Assembly (NCBI GenBank): GCA_039602395.1
Contig: JBCNJP010000013.1
Location: forward strand, 23,883,254-23,947,253
Reading direction: 5' to 3'
DNA length: 64,000 bases
DNA from: Deinandra increscens subsp. villosa
Lineage: Eukaryota > Streptophyta > Magnoliopsida > Asterales > Asteraceae
Shown here: positions 44,238 to 55,891 of the stretch, one piece after another
How positions within the stretch are numbered: position 1 is the stretch's first letter
Layout of the letters: each line of letters starts with the position of its first letter
Position numbers and translations under genes: made by a program
Notes under the pieces: generated by a model
What the model was told of the DNA's origin: nothing
Databases searched by the model: none
What the model saw: the letters and a program-made list of their open reading frames with translations, nothing else

Positions 44238-47200
44238 TGTCACACCCCGGTCAACGGGTTTGGGTGTGAGCGAGATGGAATCATAGTCGCGGATACATAG
44301 AACGACTTCTAATAACTTCAAACGTTATAAAAACATTACATCATTTCATTGCAGCGGGAAGAGTGGTGTAAATGATAATGTCTTACATTTGAAAACATAA
44401 AGTCTCAATTTAATATTAAAAACATAATACGTTTTTTTAGGATAGGTCCGAACTACGACTCCAGAAGCAGGTCCGATAGTACAATGAACCCCCATTTGCA
44501 TGTCTTCCATAATTGATCAATTACCTGAGAAATCATGAGTTTAAAAGGTCAACATAAAGTTGGTGACGTTCACAGGTTTATGACTCTACATTTAAAGTTT
44601 GTAAAACACTTTTGGCATACTTAAATGTTACATTGGTTTACCGTTGTGGTTGTATGAACTCATCTGAACCTTGATTTCAAATACTAGCAGTTTACCCACC
44701 CATAGCATCTCGCCCGAGAGATACTGAACAGAGCAGAATAACTGACGTGTACCCCAAGACAATCCGGAGTCAGAATTGGAGCTACCAAATAGGGTAGGGT
44801 TGTCAACCTAAATAGATCTATTCACTAGCTATCGTTTCGTACCGAACTAACTGAAATCAATTAATGGTGGGATACAGTTGTACAAACGTTTATAACGATA
44901 ATGTACCATAGTTGGGTATCAGTAAGAGAACAAGTAGTCATACGGCTAATAGATAAACCATAATATTAAGTAAAAGGCATTTATCAGTTCATGATTTCTC
45001 CCCCAAGAGTATACAAACAGTTACAAGAAAAGGGGCCGTGAAACTCACTGAATCAGCACGTGAAGTGAATGAACCGTGAAGTAGTGGTAGCAAGTATTAT
45101 CCTAATTTAAATAAATAAGACAATTGCATAAGGTCTACAATCAATTGAGCAACATAAGTCACCCAAGTGATACCGGTCAAGTCTTGACGTATATTCCCGT
45201 TTGTATTTTGATTGGAAAGCCCGTTGTTAGTATTTATTGTACAAATGAATACGCGTTTTCAAGTTTACATTTATGTTAAATATATATAACAGAAAGGCAA
45301 AATCGATGAAATCAAATAATCAAATCATGTATTCAACGTTTCGTTAAATAATAACATATATTATTAGTTCAATAGATTTTAAAGAAATTGATATGGATTT
45401 TCCAACACATTAAGTTATATTAAAACTTAATGAAAAATGGATTTATAATTATTGTCAAAATAATTATATCGCTTGTCGAAATAATTTAATCCAATTATTT
45501 ATGAGTTATAAAAATGCCACACAAGTTTGTAAAAAAATAGAGACTAGATATTATTTACACTTGTGTAAAAAAATATAGAACTTTAGTTCAAAATTGTAGT
45601 TATTAATCCCATAACTATTTTTAACTAGTTAGAACAATTTACAAGTTTTAGGATTTCTCTAATAATTATTTGTTAAAAATAATTATTTTACTTGTCATAA
45701 AAATAGGTGATGTCTTTAAATATTCATAACAAATATTTATTCTATTTTGTAAAATGTCATGAGAATTATGATTTTGAAATATCACTTGAACTTATAGATT
45801 TTGTGTTTAACGTTATACAAAAACGAGTCATGTTTTCCAATGAATTTTCGTATCCCGACGTTATCGAGTATATCGCCGTATTAGCCCCGGTTTCATTACT
45901 ACGCAACGTCACTATGTCTAGATCATTTTGAATCATCAAAGTGATCATAAAAGATTTAATTAAAGTCTTCCAACATGTAAGATTTGTCTTTATTTTTATA
46001 AAACCATTTATTTTTATAGAAATATATATTTATTCCTAAAAGACAAAACTTTAGATTTCTTGCCTTTTTTGGAATTTTTAAGAATCTTTAAATTTTATAA
46101 TAAGTCCAAGCATCAAATCTTTTGACATTTTATAATAAGTCTAAGTATCAAATCTTTTGACATAAATGATCTTTTTACCATTTTTTGTTAGGGTTTATAA
46201 ATCCTTTAAATTTTTAAAAGGAAAGTTTTAATAAAAGAATTCCATGGACTTTTCTTCCAAATATTTTATGTTTCAACTTGTAGGCTAGTTTTTATAAAAT
46301 AAGCCATGACTAAAATTAGTCATCTTTTATTTAGTTTAATCCAACCCATTTTACCAAATAATCATATGTGGTAACAAGATTATTTATTTTTCTCATTTAC
46401 TAACACTTAGTGTTAGGATCAAGATTTCAAAATAAACATAAATATCCACTAACACTTAGTGCTAGGACCAATTAACATGGAAATATAAATGTATTAATCA
46501 TAATCATAAGAAATAATATGTAAATAAATCTACTAACACTTAAGGTGTTAGGACCAACTAATTACATAGATGTAAACACCCATTTTAATGTTCCATTTTA
46601 TTTAACTAGTCATTTTTGTTAGCCATTTAAATCTACTAACACCTTTAAGTGTTAGGACCATTTTGAATCAATCAATATATTAATCAAAAACATCTACTCA
46701 TTTTATGAGCTTATGGATAATATCCGTTTAGGGTTTGTTCTTAATCATCAAACACAAGGAAATGAATAAAAAAACATTGATGATCTTAGGTGCACATGGA
46801 TACTTTCTATGGATTTCTCCAAGTGTTTCACCCATTTCCTTGGCAACTTTAATTTCCTAAAACACCAAAGGAAAATGTTTATATCATAGAAGAATGGAGA
46901 TAAAGAAGATATTTGGTGATTAAATCAAAATGTAAGTGTTTAAGTGTTGTTGTCAAGACTTGGGGTATTATTTGGGTGATTGAACATATGAGAATGAGTT
47001 AGAACAACTCACAATGGGAAAGGGGTAGAAACCCGTGAGGTGGTGGTGGCTCCGGCGGCGGGATGGCGGTGTCCGGTGGTGGCAGCGGCGACTGCAGATG
47101 GCGGAGCAGTGGCAGCCGACGGCTACGGTGGTGGTTAGGTGTGGAGGTGCCGACCAACAAAAGGAAAGAGGGAGGAGAGTGGTGTGGAGATTTGCTTGTG

Positions 47201-48396
47201 GTGAGACCTTGTTCTTATAGCTCAAAAGTTGTATAATGTCCAAGGAGTTTAGTTTTTATGAAAGGGTTATTACCCAAATGAAGTACAAATGCAAGTTGGC
47301 AAGTTAAGTGTAGACTAGGTGAGGTGTCCATCTCTAATTCACTAACTTAATTCACCATATGTCTAATTGTAGGTGATAAATTTATAAGAATGCTCCATAT
47401 TTTATAAAGAAATAGGGAGGTTTTATAAAATATAAAATGGTTAGTGAAGAGTAAAAATCATAATTTTTTTTAAATTAAATCCTAGTAGATTAAAACTACA
47501 AGGGTGGTAGTTTTTTGTAGGTTGATGGGCCAAAAAGTTTATAAAAAAGTATTGTGGGCTCATTTATAAAATTTCATGGGCTAAAATCATTTATTTAAAA
47601 TGTTTGGAGATTGGGCCGAAGCCCAAATAAAAATCAGGAAAGAGTGCGGGCCGGTTTACCGGTTTCTGGTTGGGCCAGATTTGGGCCGGTCGGCGGCTGG
47701 GCCGAGGGACGGGGTAGACCGGACCCGGTCTGGGCCGGTTGGGCCGCGAGTCGGTTCGCCGGTTCGGGCCGGTGTCTGGGTTGATCGGGTTTGGACGTCG
47801 GGTCGGGTTACGGGTTTGATTTCGACGTTTTGATTCGTTGGGCGTTATTGGGCCTGACTTGCCTAAATGGTTCTCCGATTTTGGCTTTGGTTCAGTCTTG
47901 ACAACGAACGAGTTTGAATATATTTTTGGTTCACAAAAAAAAATTTGTTTTGTTTTGTTTGACATGATTTGTTTTCTGTTTTTCTCAAGTTGATCCAGTT
48001 TGGCACGCGTGAATGCAACGAAGACTGTTTTGTTTTTCCGCGTCGGTTTTAAGCTCGACTACCATGTGTGATTAGAATTTCAGTTGTTTCCAGTCACGTA
48101 ATCGCTTAATATGCTTCCCGCGTCGAAGATGAAAATCCGTGACATGTTTGTTCAAGAAAATATAAAAATTATATTTTTATATTTGTCTTCTTATTATTGA
48201 AATTCCACTAATTAATTAATGGTTCTTCTTATTTATTAGGGCGCAGTTTCAATACAAATGTGGGAATTAGTTTACGTTCGGTTTTTATCAGTTACTTACG
48301 GCTACTGACAGTTAATTGTGCAAGATAAAGCACGCAATTGCTAATCTAAAGTCAAAGTAAGAGTGTTGACCTGATTTCTTTGGACGAGGTGTTACA
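44238..48396 (+). mobile_element. Solo LTR (4159 bp), Tekay/Del-like gypsy
   Basis: It starts TGTCACACCCCGG and ends GAGGTGTTACA, ends typical of Tekay/Del LTRs in plants. A perfect 5-bp duplication CACCA (44233-44237 and 48397-48401) flanks it. No PBS-like TGGTATCAGAGC follows, so it is a solo LTR. The frames inside (for example 47965-47591, Pro/Arg-rich) reflect GC-rich repeats such as gggccggt. A gggtg(t/g)gag/ctaacactta-type repeat runs through 46400-46660. No gene is supported. Confidence 0.85.
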
Positions 48397-48401
48397 CACC
48401 A

Positions 48402-49514
48402 AAAGTATATCATTATGGATCCAGATTGAATCGTTTTTCAATTTCAATGGCAACGGTGTGCTTAATTTCATGATTTTATCAAATTTGAAAGAGTTATGTT
48501 GTGTAAAGTCTCTGGTTCATCATATTCGTTTTTTCTTCTATTCGATGTGTACCAGATCTTCGGATTTTGATGAAATATTTAATTACTGGCTCTTCTCGAT
48601 TAGTTTATAATTGCAAGACTTGTGGTAGAATTGTAGAATCAATTTCGGATATTGGATCAAAGTTAGATGAAAATCAAAATCACAGGTTGTCTTCTTCATG
48701 GCGCAAATATTTTCATATAATTGATCTCAAATCTGGTTACATGGTGATTCGATTCTCACTGAAACTTGGAGATTCGATTTTCGTTGAGTAATTGATGAGA
48801 TTTTGTTTTTTCCTACAACTTGGAGATTCAATTCTCAAATTTGGTTACCCGTATCTCTTCACTCTCTGTTCTTCCCCATTCCCCTTCCCCTTCAATTCAT
48901 TGATCACGCTTTCGATTTTTACTTCAGTGGTTCAAATCTGAGGTCACAATTTGTTAGAGTTGTAATTAGAAGCTTCATGATGGAGATTGGGAGAAAGAGA
49001 GATGATTGATCACAACTTTTTGCCAGTTTTAAACTGAAAATTTTGAATCGAATTTTTTTTGTTGCGAGATTGAACTTCGTCTGCTTCTGTTGGTGATACC
49101 TGTGACAGAATCGTCGCCGACGACGACGAGATTAGGAACCGAGACATCGGAGGTAGAGTTTTTGAAGTGCGATTGTTGCGGATTAACGGAAGAGTGCACG
49201 TCGGCGACTGCAATCTGATCAACTACCATCTACGGATTCAACCAGGCGGTGAGAGAGGACGAAAAGATATCGAGTGGGGGTGGGGTGGGGGTAAAATTTG
49301 GTTTATAAATTTACCTTTAACTTTACAATGTTTATTATAATACAAAAATAGGCCTATAATTTTGATAATTTACATTACTAGCCTCTTATATATAAATTGA
49401 TTGAAATGCCCCTTTATTTAACAGAAAAAAGTTAACCACATTCGTCACACGGACTCAATTGGCAATGAAATGCAAACCTCGAGTTAAATTTGCAACGAAA
49501 TGCAAACCTCATAC
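48402..49514. other. MULE interior and right TIR part, no gene seen
   Basis: 48402-49240 is unique-looking DNA with a tandem motif, acttggagattcgattt / acttggagattcaattc (about 48762 and 48820). Short frames on both strands show no known domain. 49250-49514 continues the right MULE TIR (gcaaacctcatacgagatt matches the left arm near 43450-43470). Confidence 0.5.
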
Positions 49515-51302
49515 GAGATTAATTATATATAAAGACTTTAAAGTCTAAACTTTTTTTTTTTTTTAAACAAAATCAACACATACCCATTAATCTACTACAA
49601 TAAAGGTTACAACTCAGTCCGACATACGGGGCAAACGGGCAACAAGCTGTGCCGCAAGCCCTTTTTGAATAGCAAAACCTAAGCGGATAAAAACAAGTTT
49701 CTTAGCTCTAGGAGTCACTATATGTCCATGCATAACCTTCTGGATCCGCCCGAGCGTGTCCGCAGCCTCTGACGCGAGGTGCCCGAACGTGTCAAAAGCA
49801 AAGGGGACAAACACATGCTGATTCTCGAGACATGCCTTCTCGTGCTTGTCCACCTTACCCGCAGCCGCCTTAGCAGCAGCCTGCCCCGCCGTGAAAACTC
49901 CAGAGCCAAAGCCCACAAGGGGAGAGACCCCAGTCAGATCGATGCAAGCGTGCTTCCCCCTTGACCACCCAAACACCAGGATGTCCGCCGGTCTAAGGGT
50001 CGAACGCCCCTCTTTTGGGTCAGTTAAGAAGTTGACGGGGGCTTCCTTCTTGGCTGAAATCCCAGCCTTTCTGAAAATGTCAAATAGCACATCCCGGACC
50101 CAGTCATGACGGTACTTGAACCCCGGGAGATCTTTACAGTGGACCGCGTGTTCCCCAAACGAGTCCAAACACGCCTTGCGGCAAACAGGGCACCTCTCGT
50201 CCACGGGAAAGAGGGGTATCATAAGCCGGTACTTGAGGATAGATCGGTATTCGACCGACGACATGCGCTGCCCGAGCCCGTCAATGAGAAGAGCATGGAG
50301 GAAATCTTGGGCATGTGGTTGACGAAGACAGCTCCACACCGCTTTTTGTCCGGCATTCATATTAAACCGGGTTTCCATATCCAACACGATTTTGCTAGAA
50401 AGGGCATTCGCCAAAACATGTTGGGGTTTTGGGGGGCGGTGTCCTTTTCAGAGAAACCGCTAAGATCAAAACCCGGTACGATGTCATGCAGGGCCGCCAG
50501 AGCGAAAGTATAATCCGTGTCCATGCCACAGACCCCGCTATCCCGCAAGATGTGGTCCTGTAGCCCCCAGGATTGGGCCCTGGACGCTACAAACGCATAA
50601 GACGAGGCCTCCATAGCCAAAGAAACCCCGAGCCCTCCGTGCCGGATAGGCAGGGAAGCGAGCCGCCACTAAAGGTCCCCAAAATAAGCCCCACCACAGA
50701 CCACAATGTTTTCAACTGTCTCGCGCAGGGTCTGATCAAAGCAGGAGGCCGCCCCTTGCATGTGGGCGGGGGGACAGGTCCGCAGGTCGAAAAGGAGCTT
50801 GGCAACTCCCATGCAAGAGCGAAGCAGGAGGAGTTCGCATTGCGGGTCCCGAATCTTGGGAAGGAGGTGCATTAGAGCGGCAGCGTTAGAAGCCCTCTTG
50901 GACGCCAACCCCTCAATGAACCCACCATCCCTACTGACAGCCCCTCAAAGGAGCTTTACCCCTAGGGCCGGCCTACTAATGCCCGAGGGGAAGAGGCCCA
51001 GCCGATTCTTCCTCCCATCGCAAGACGGCCAGAACAGCTCCGTCTTCTTGATATTGAGTTGCAAGCCCAGGGAGGGGCCGGTCTCCGAAATAATCTGCAA
51101 AGCATTGGCCACCTCCTCGGAATCCCCAATGAGAGTGTCATCGTCAAGGTACCACGCGTGGAGGAGGAGGCGACAATTTTCTCGAATCTGGTGCGCAAGG
51201 GGGTGAAGAACAAGGGCAAACAGGAGAGGCCCCAAAGGATCTCCCTGTTACACCCCAGTAGTGGCCCAAATATGATCTCCCCCTAAGTATAGTCGCGCAG
51301 AC

Positions 51303-52904
51303 TAGAGGTGCATATACCGGTTTTTTATACGAACCGGTTCCGGTTCCGAACCGGTTCCGGTTCCAAACAGTAAATCTCGGACCGGTTCCGGTGAAAACCG
51401 GTTCCGGTTCCGAACCGGGTCCCCATCCGAAAAGTATGAACCGACTGAACCGGTCCCAAACCGGTCCAGAACCGAGGATGCCAAAACCGGTTCCGAGAAC
51501 CGGTTCTTCCGAGAACCGAAGCTTGATCGAGATTCTTGCAAAGATTCTTGTTTCCCTTTTTTTTTTGTTTTGCTTCCTGTATGTTTTTTACACTTTTTTT
51601 TTTCTTGCACTTTCACTATGATTCCAAGTAAAGTATTATACACAAAATATTATAATTGTTATAAAAACATGTTATAAACTTAAAAACCATAATCATTGTC
51701 ATTAAAATAAAAATTAAACATAGCATCGATCGGTTACGAGTTCGGGAAATAACAAACATTACGAAAGGAAATACAACACCAAATACAAATTTAAAGTCTT
51801 CAAATGGAAACAATAAGCTAAATCATAAGTCTTGACGTCTTGAATCTTCAAGTCTTCAAACATAAATCTTCAATTTTCACCGGGAAATCAAGACTTCAAC
51901 CACCATCTTCATTCTTCATCCGAGCTATTTGGTCCAACACGAACCGTCAAATCAAGAAGCTCTTCGTCGTTGAGTTGATTGTTTGTTGCGAATCAAACTT
52001 GTTAGGCGAGGGTTGTCGAAGTGATCAAAGGGAAGAGCTTCTTGTATGACAAACTTTGCCATTCGGTCACGAACAATTGCCAAGTCGAAGTTGAAGACGT
52101 CTCCACGACTCCCCATTTGTGCTTGATCCGTAGCCGGATTAGTCTTCAACGCCTTGCAAGACCGGGTCATATGCTTCTTCAATGAGGAGTTTGCACCCGA
52201 CTCAAGCATTGCATTGCAACGCTTACAACGAGCCTTTTCACCACCGTTCGACATTTCGCATAAGTCGAAGTTACACCATATTGCCGGGTTACGTGTTGTC
52301 TCCAACACCCTCACAATGAATATGCTAGAGGATGCATTTTGACCAACCGAAGCTTCACTTTGGGTGTTTGCCATGGTGAATAAACTTGGTAGAAAGAGAG
52401 ATGAATTTTTAGTGATTTGGTTTAATATGTGTGAGGAAACTTGCAGGATGTTAATGTGTATATATATTATGTCCAAGATAATTGGAAGGTGGTAAAAAAC
52501 AAAAAAAAAACCCATCAACTTTACTTCCCAACGGTTGGAAATCAATGCTTGAGTAGTTGATTAAATGAGACTTTCATTGATGACATGAAAGTACTTCTCA
52601 AGAGCCAAAATGGAGGAAAAATTCATTGATGATTTGATGCACCACTGCACCCCAACGGCTGGAAATTGGGAAAAGTAGGAAAAAAACAAAAACCGGTTCT
52701 TGGACCGGTTCTTAGACCGGTTCTTGGACCGGTTCCCACAATAACCGGTTCTAACCGGTTCTTACGGTGAAACTCGGGACTGGTTCTGGATCACCGGGTC
52801 TAACCGGTTCTGGGCCGGTTCCTCAGAGACCGGTTCCAAACGGGACCGGTTCCGGTTCGGTTCGCCGATTCCGGTTCCGGTTCCGGTTTTTTTGTGCACG
52901 TCTA
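51303..52904 (-). mobile_element. Non-autonomous hAT transposon, 1602 bp
   Basis: The ends TAGAGGTGCATA and (reverse complement) TAGACGTGCACA form short TIRs. The 8-bp duplication GCGCAGAC (51295-51302 and 52905-52912) is perfect, the hAT signature. Both subterminal regions (51310-51530 and 52690-52890) are packed with aaccggttccgg-type repeats, which may be transposase binding sites. It keeps only the transposase N-terminus and lies within the LINE RT, in its minus orientation. Confidence 0.9.
51952..52374 (-). CDS. hAT transposase N-terminal BED zinc-finger fragment
   Basis: I take the ATG at 52374 (MANTQSEASVGQN), because upstream codons read as AT-rich leader. Residues about 30-75 form a BED finger: IWCNFDLCEM, CKRC with the two Cys, then SLKKHMTRSC with His and Cys. 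After it, FNFDLAIVRDRMAKFVIQEALPFDHFDNP is the usual link to the hAT catalytic core. The core and dimerisation domain are missing. The frame stops at 51952 after 141 codons, so at most it could bind DNA without cutting it. Confidence 0.75.
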   Translation of the reverse strand: MANTQSEASVGQNASSSIFIVRVLETTRNPAIWCNFDLCEMSNGGEKARCKRCNAMLESGANSSLKKHMTRSCKALKTNPATDQAQMGSRGDVFNFDLAIVRDRMAKFVIQEALPFDHFDNPRLTSLIRNKQSTQRRRAS

Positions 52905-53017
52905 GCGCAGACTGACCGTAGAGAAAGTCGACCCATGGAGATTTGTTAATAATTTAAAAGATGGACTCAAAAACTGGCAAACCTTAGGGACGCAGATATA
53001 TTTAACTCTAATTTATA

Positions 53018-53571
53018 TATTTATCATTATTTTTTCTCTTTCTTTCACTCATAACCACAACTAAATAATACATTTTTATACTATTTTCTCTTTTTCCACT
53101 CACAACCAAACATCAAATTTTAGAGAATTAACATTTTTTTGTCAAATATACAGATTTTCAATATTTTTTCATCTCTCATCCACTCATAACCACTTATAAC
53201 AGAACCTTAAATTTTAAATACTTCACTCACATAATTATACAAGGGTATAGGTAAAACTTATGGTTTGGTGTATATGTATGTTTAAGCCGTAAATGAATGA
53301 TTAACATAGTTTAGGTAAAATTATTTATAATACGAAATTACTTGCATATATTCAACATATGTTTTGTAGTGTTACGTAAACATTGATTTATTTTCTGTTT
53401 TTTGTAAGCAGAAAGGGTAAAAGATACCAGCATAGACTCCAGTCCAGTCCACCATTCGAATACATAATCTACGAATCTATTTTGACACCAGCAAATTGTT
53501 GCCAGAAGATACCAGATTCATTTACAGGAACAAATATCCAAGAAATCCTCAAATAATACATTTGTCTCACT
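53018..53571. other. MITE remnant and HPRT 3' flank
   Basis: 53018-53240 is MITE copy 2. The rest is presumably HPRT 3' UTR and intergenic DNA. No gene seen. Confidence 0.5.
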
Positions 53572-55851
53572 TCACTTGTATATTTCAGGCTTCAAGATTC
53601 CTATGTAGGCCAAGTTTCTGTAGCGTTCGTTGAAATCCAGCCCATACCCCACAACGAATGAATCTGGGCACTGTCAAAGAGAAAAATATATCTTCTCATT
53701 TGCAAAGCATAAATTATCTAAAATGTCATCTAACAACAATATAGATGAATAAATGTCATTTACATTGATCATAATGCACTGTGTTTACAATTGGGGAAGA
53801 AACTTCAAACATATACAACCTTACCTCACCAGGATTGCCTTGCACACATTATAGACCCGTCCAGCAGTCCGTCCTGTGCTGGATTTACGGTGCACCCATC
53901 GTAAAATGAATCATGGCAGAATTTGGAAATTTAAAATTGTGTTATCTGCCTAACTTTTTCAAGCGTACTTTGGGGTTTTAATCATTATTAGTTTGATGTA
54001 TAGTTTCAGAGAAAGCAAAAAGTATTGCAGCCACTGGATGAGATGGAAGAGTTTATTTGCATAAACTGGCAAATAAACTGGTTTTCACTTCCAGACCATG
54101 GGCCTTCTGTGCAGAAAAAGGTTACTTTCGCAGATTCAGAGGTTCAAATAGAACAGACAAGAAAGGAACAAGCTATGGGTGAAGGCAAAACTAAAAATGA
54201 TAGATCAGCAGAAAATGAAAGTTCAGAAAATATCTCTGATAGTGGACGAACAGAGGACTCTTTTGCGTGCCCTTAAGTAGAAATAGATCAGCAGAAACCG
54301 ATCGATCTTGTGATTCTAAAACCTTCTTATTTTTTAATCACCGCCATCTCTTATAAAACCTCTCATACATTACAATCTTCTTTATATGTGTTTATAGGAC
54401 TTTTTTAGTCCTATTCACTGTCAATATTGCATGCCCTTAAGTAGAAAACCAAAGTGATGTGTCTTCATTTATGTCTACAATAGACAAAGAAAATTGGTGA
54501 TGCATGACTTGAACTCACGTATATATTAGTGAAGGGATGTGAGACAATCTTAAGTGAGTGAAAAGCTTATACGCAACTATATACCATGACGGGCGAGAAA
54601 AAGTGGATATCATGGCTAAAGGTGTTATTTTTTTCTCTAACATAGAAGCGTAACTCTTCCATGACAACTGTTACTTTCATGATTTTCTTGATAAATTATA
54701 TAAAACAGCATCTATAACAAATCTGGGCAACCTGTAAACTACAAATGATGTTTATTGGGGAATAAGTAAAAGATTTAATATGCTAAAATACGAAAAAGGC
54801 AATAGTCTTCACAGGAGCTTAATTGAAAGAGAGCCATTTTCTTATTTGTTCGCTAAGGTATAAGTTAACGAGATATGTGAAGATAATTCAAAGACTCATT
54901 TTAAATGCTACCAAAGCTGACATAGCAACCTATTAATACTAATTATTTGAAGAAGAGAGAGAGATAGAAAACCTCAAAGCCACTGTAGAACTTGCCATCA
55001 CCCAAGAGCTGAAAGTTAACAGTTCTTCTTGCTGGTTTGTCAAGAAGAGTGCACACCGAAACAGAAGTTGCCCCTCTAGTCTCCAGGTAAGAAATGAGAC
55101 GGGAAATGGTGTTTCCTGTATCTACAATATCCTCAACCTGAGCCAAAGGAGATCAAGAAGCCACATTTGCACATTAAGTACTTCTATAAACTCACTCCCA
55201 ATTATGGGTCTTTTCAACTGAAAGAGAAAAACTACTCCAGAATCAACAGTTCTCAGTGTGAACAAAAGCACCCATTAGAGGGAGAAAATAGATGAACTTG
55301 ACCTACTCCCTCTCTATCCAGATAGCAAATTTTGCCCCAAATTAACCACAAAGTCAATACTAATATGATCATATCAGTTTTATCACCTAGGTTACAAAAT
55401 TCGCTGCACATTTTGTAACAAATATTAGATTTCTTCTCGATTTATCAGGCAATCAAAGAAAACTATCAGTCAAAGCCATAATGCAGTAATTGCAACTGAG
55501 AAATTCAAATCAAGGAGAAAAAAAGAGGACTAGTACCAAAATGACATGTTTTCCAGCAACATCGAGCTTCACATCACATGAAATCTTCGGAGCACCACTA
55601 GAAACAGTACCAGAGCCATAAGATTCAGCTCGAACAAAATCGACGGTGAGCGGCAATTTGATGTTGCGTACGAGATCGGCCAGGAAGAGAAAGGCGCCGG
55701 TGGCAACACCGACGACCACCGGAGAAGAAGAAGAATCGAGAGAAGCGAAATCATCGGAGATTTGCGATGCCAAGTGGCTAACTTTCTGACGGAGTTGCTC
55801 CGGCGTCCATAGGACGGTGAGTATGTCATCGTCGATGCAACTGGTGACCAT
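53572..55851 (-). CDS. HGPT: Hypoxanthine-guanine phosphoribosyltransferase
   Basis: Three exons (55851-55537, 55137-54973, 53670-53572; introns GT-AG, all phase 0) give 192 residues, the usual length for plant HPRT. The start MVTSCIDDDILTVLWTPEQL is followed by VVGVATGAFLFLADLVRNI and VDFVRAESYGSGT. The PRPP-binding motif VEDIVDTGNT is at residues 106-115 and begins exon 2. The C-terminus has FYSGFECPDSFVVGYGLDFN and the Arg of NERYRNL, which form the purine pocket in the family. It salvages hypoxanthine and guanine to IMP and GMP with PRPP, in the cytosol. I match it to Arabidopsis AT1G71750. No lesion is seen. The 1.3-kb intron 2 carries an opposite-strand coding-like fragment. Confidence 0.93.
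54025..54276 (+). pseudogene. Unrecognised coding-like fragment inside HPRT intron 2
   Basis: On the strand opposite HPRT, a splice-acceptor-like tatagtttcag at 53999-54009 is followed by a frame open to 54276. It reads MQPLDEMEEFICINWQ, then HGPSVQKKVTFADSEVQ and a Lys/Glu/Ser-rich tail ending DSFACP*. The composition (KKVTFADSE, acidic tail) looks like the last exon of a protein and not like noise, but I do not recognise it. It may be a captured or duplicated gene fragment. Confidence 0.4.
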
Positions 55852-55891
55852 GTTTCGGAGAGGGGTTTGAAATTGTCTATTAGGGTTTTGA

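Larger units (their letters stand above)
49551..52937 (-). pseudogene. LINE-like RT with CCHC and restriction-like nuclease C-terminus, 5'-truncated
   Basis: It starts abruptly at PWVDFLYGQSARLYL (52937-52905) and resumes after the hAT insertion with GGDHIWATTGV, a TAA (51250-51248) and QGDPLGPLLFALVLHPL. Then come the RT site AWYLDDDTLIGD (about 51150), LKKTELFWP and RHGGLGVSLAMEASS. The C-terminal 266-codon frame (50414-49614) has a CPVC...HAVHC zinc motif, KYRHDWVRDVLFDIFRKAGI, RPADILVFGW and HACIDLTGVSPL. That resembles the CCHC plus PD-(D/E)xK arrangement of R2-type elements. Stops at 50943 and 50671-50669 and a shift near 50410 kill it. A 14-A tail (49564-49551) follows a short 3' UTR. 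GAGATT occurs on both sides (49515-49520 and 52938-52943). Confidence 0.75.
43381..53008. mobile_element. Non-autonomous MULE (Mutator-like), 9.6 kb with inserts
   Basis: The ends GAGTTAAATATGATTTGCGTCCC and, reverse-complemented on the right, GAGTTAAATATATCTGCGTCCC begin long TIRs that can be followed for about 70 bp, to AACAAATCTC. The right TIR then continues beyond a LINE insertion, at 49514 and leftwards. Target duplication TAATTTATA (43372-43380 and 53009-53017) is a perfect 9 bp, diagnostic for Mutator-type elements. Without the solo LTR, the LINE and the hAT it would be about 2 kb. No MuDR transposase is present. The interior (43830-44232 and 48402-49240) is unique-looking DNA that may be captured host sequence. 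Confidence 0.88.
43334..53240. mobile_element. MITE copy 2, split by a MULE
   Basis: The left part 43334-43380 (aagagcatccat to taatttata) and the right part 53018-about 53240 match MITE copy 1 (18484-19650) in order. The MULE at 43381-53008 sits between them. The right end is degenerate and not fixed. Confidence 0.6.

Noticed and set aside
47591..47965. Pro/Arg-rich 124-codon minus-strand ORF
   Set aside because: It lies in a gggccggt-rich part of the solo LTR. The composition follows the DNA repeat and no domain is visible.
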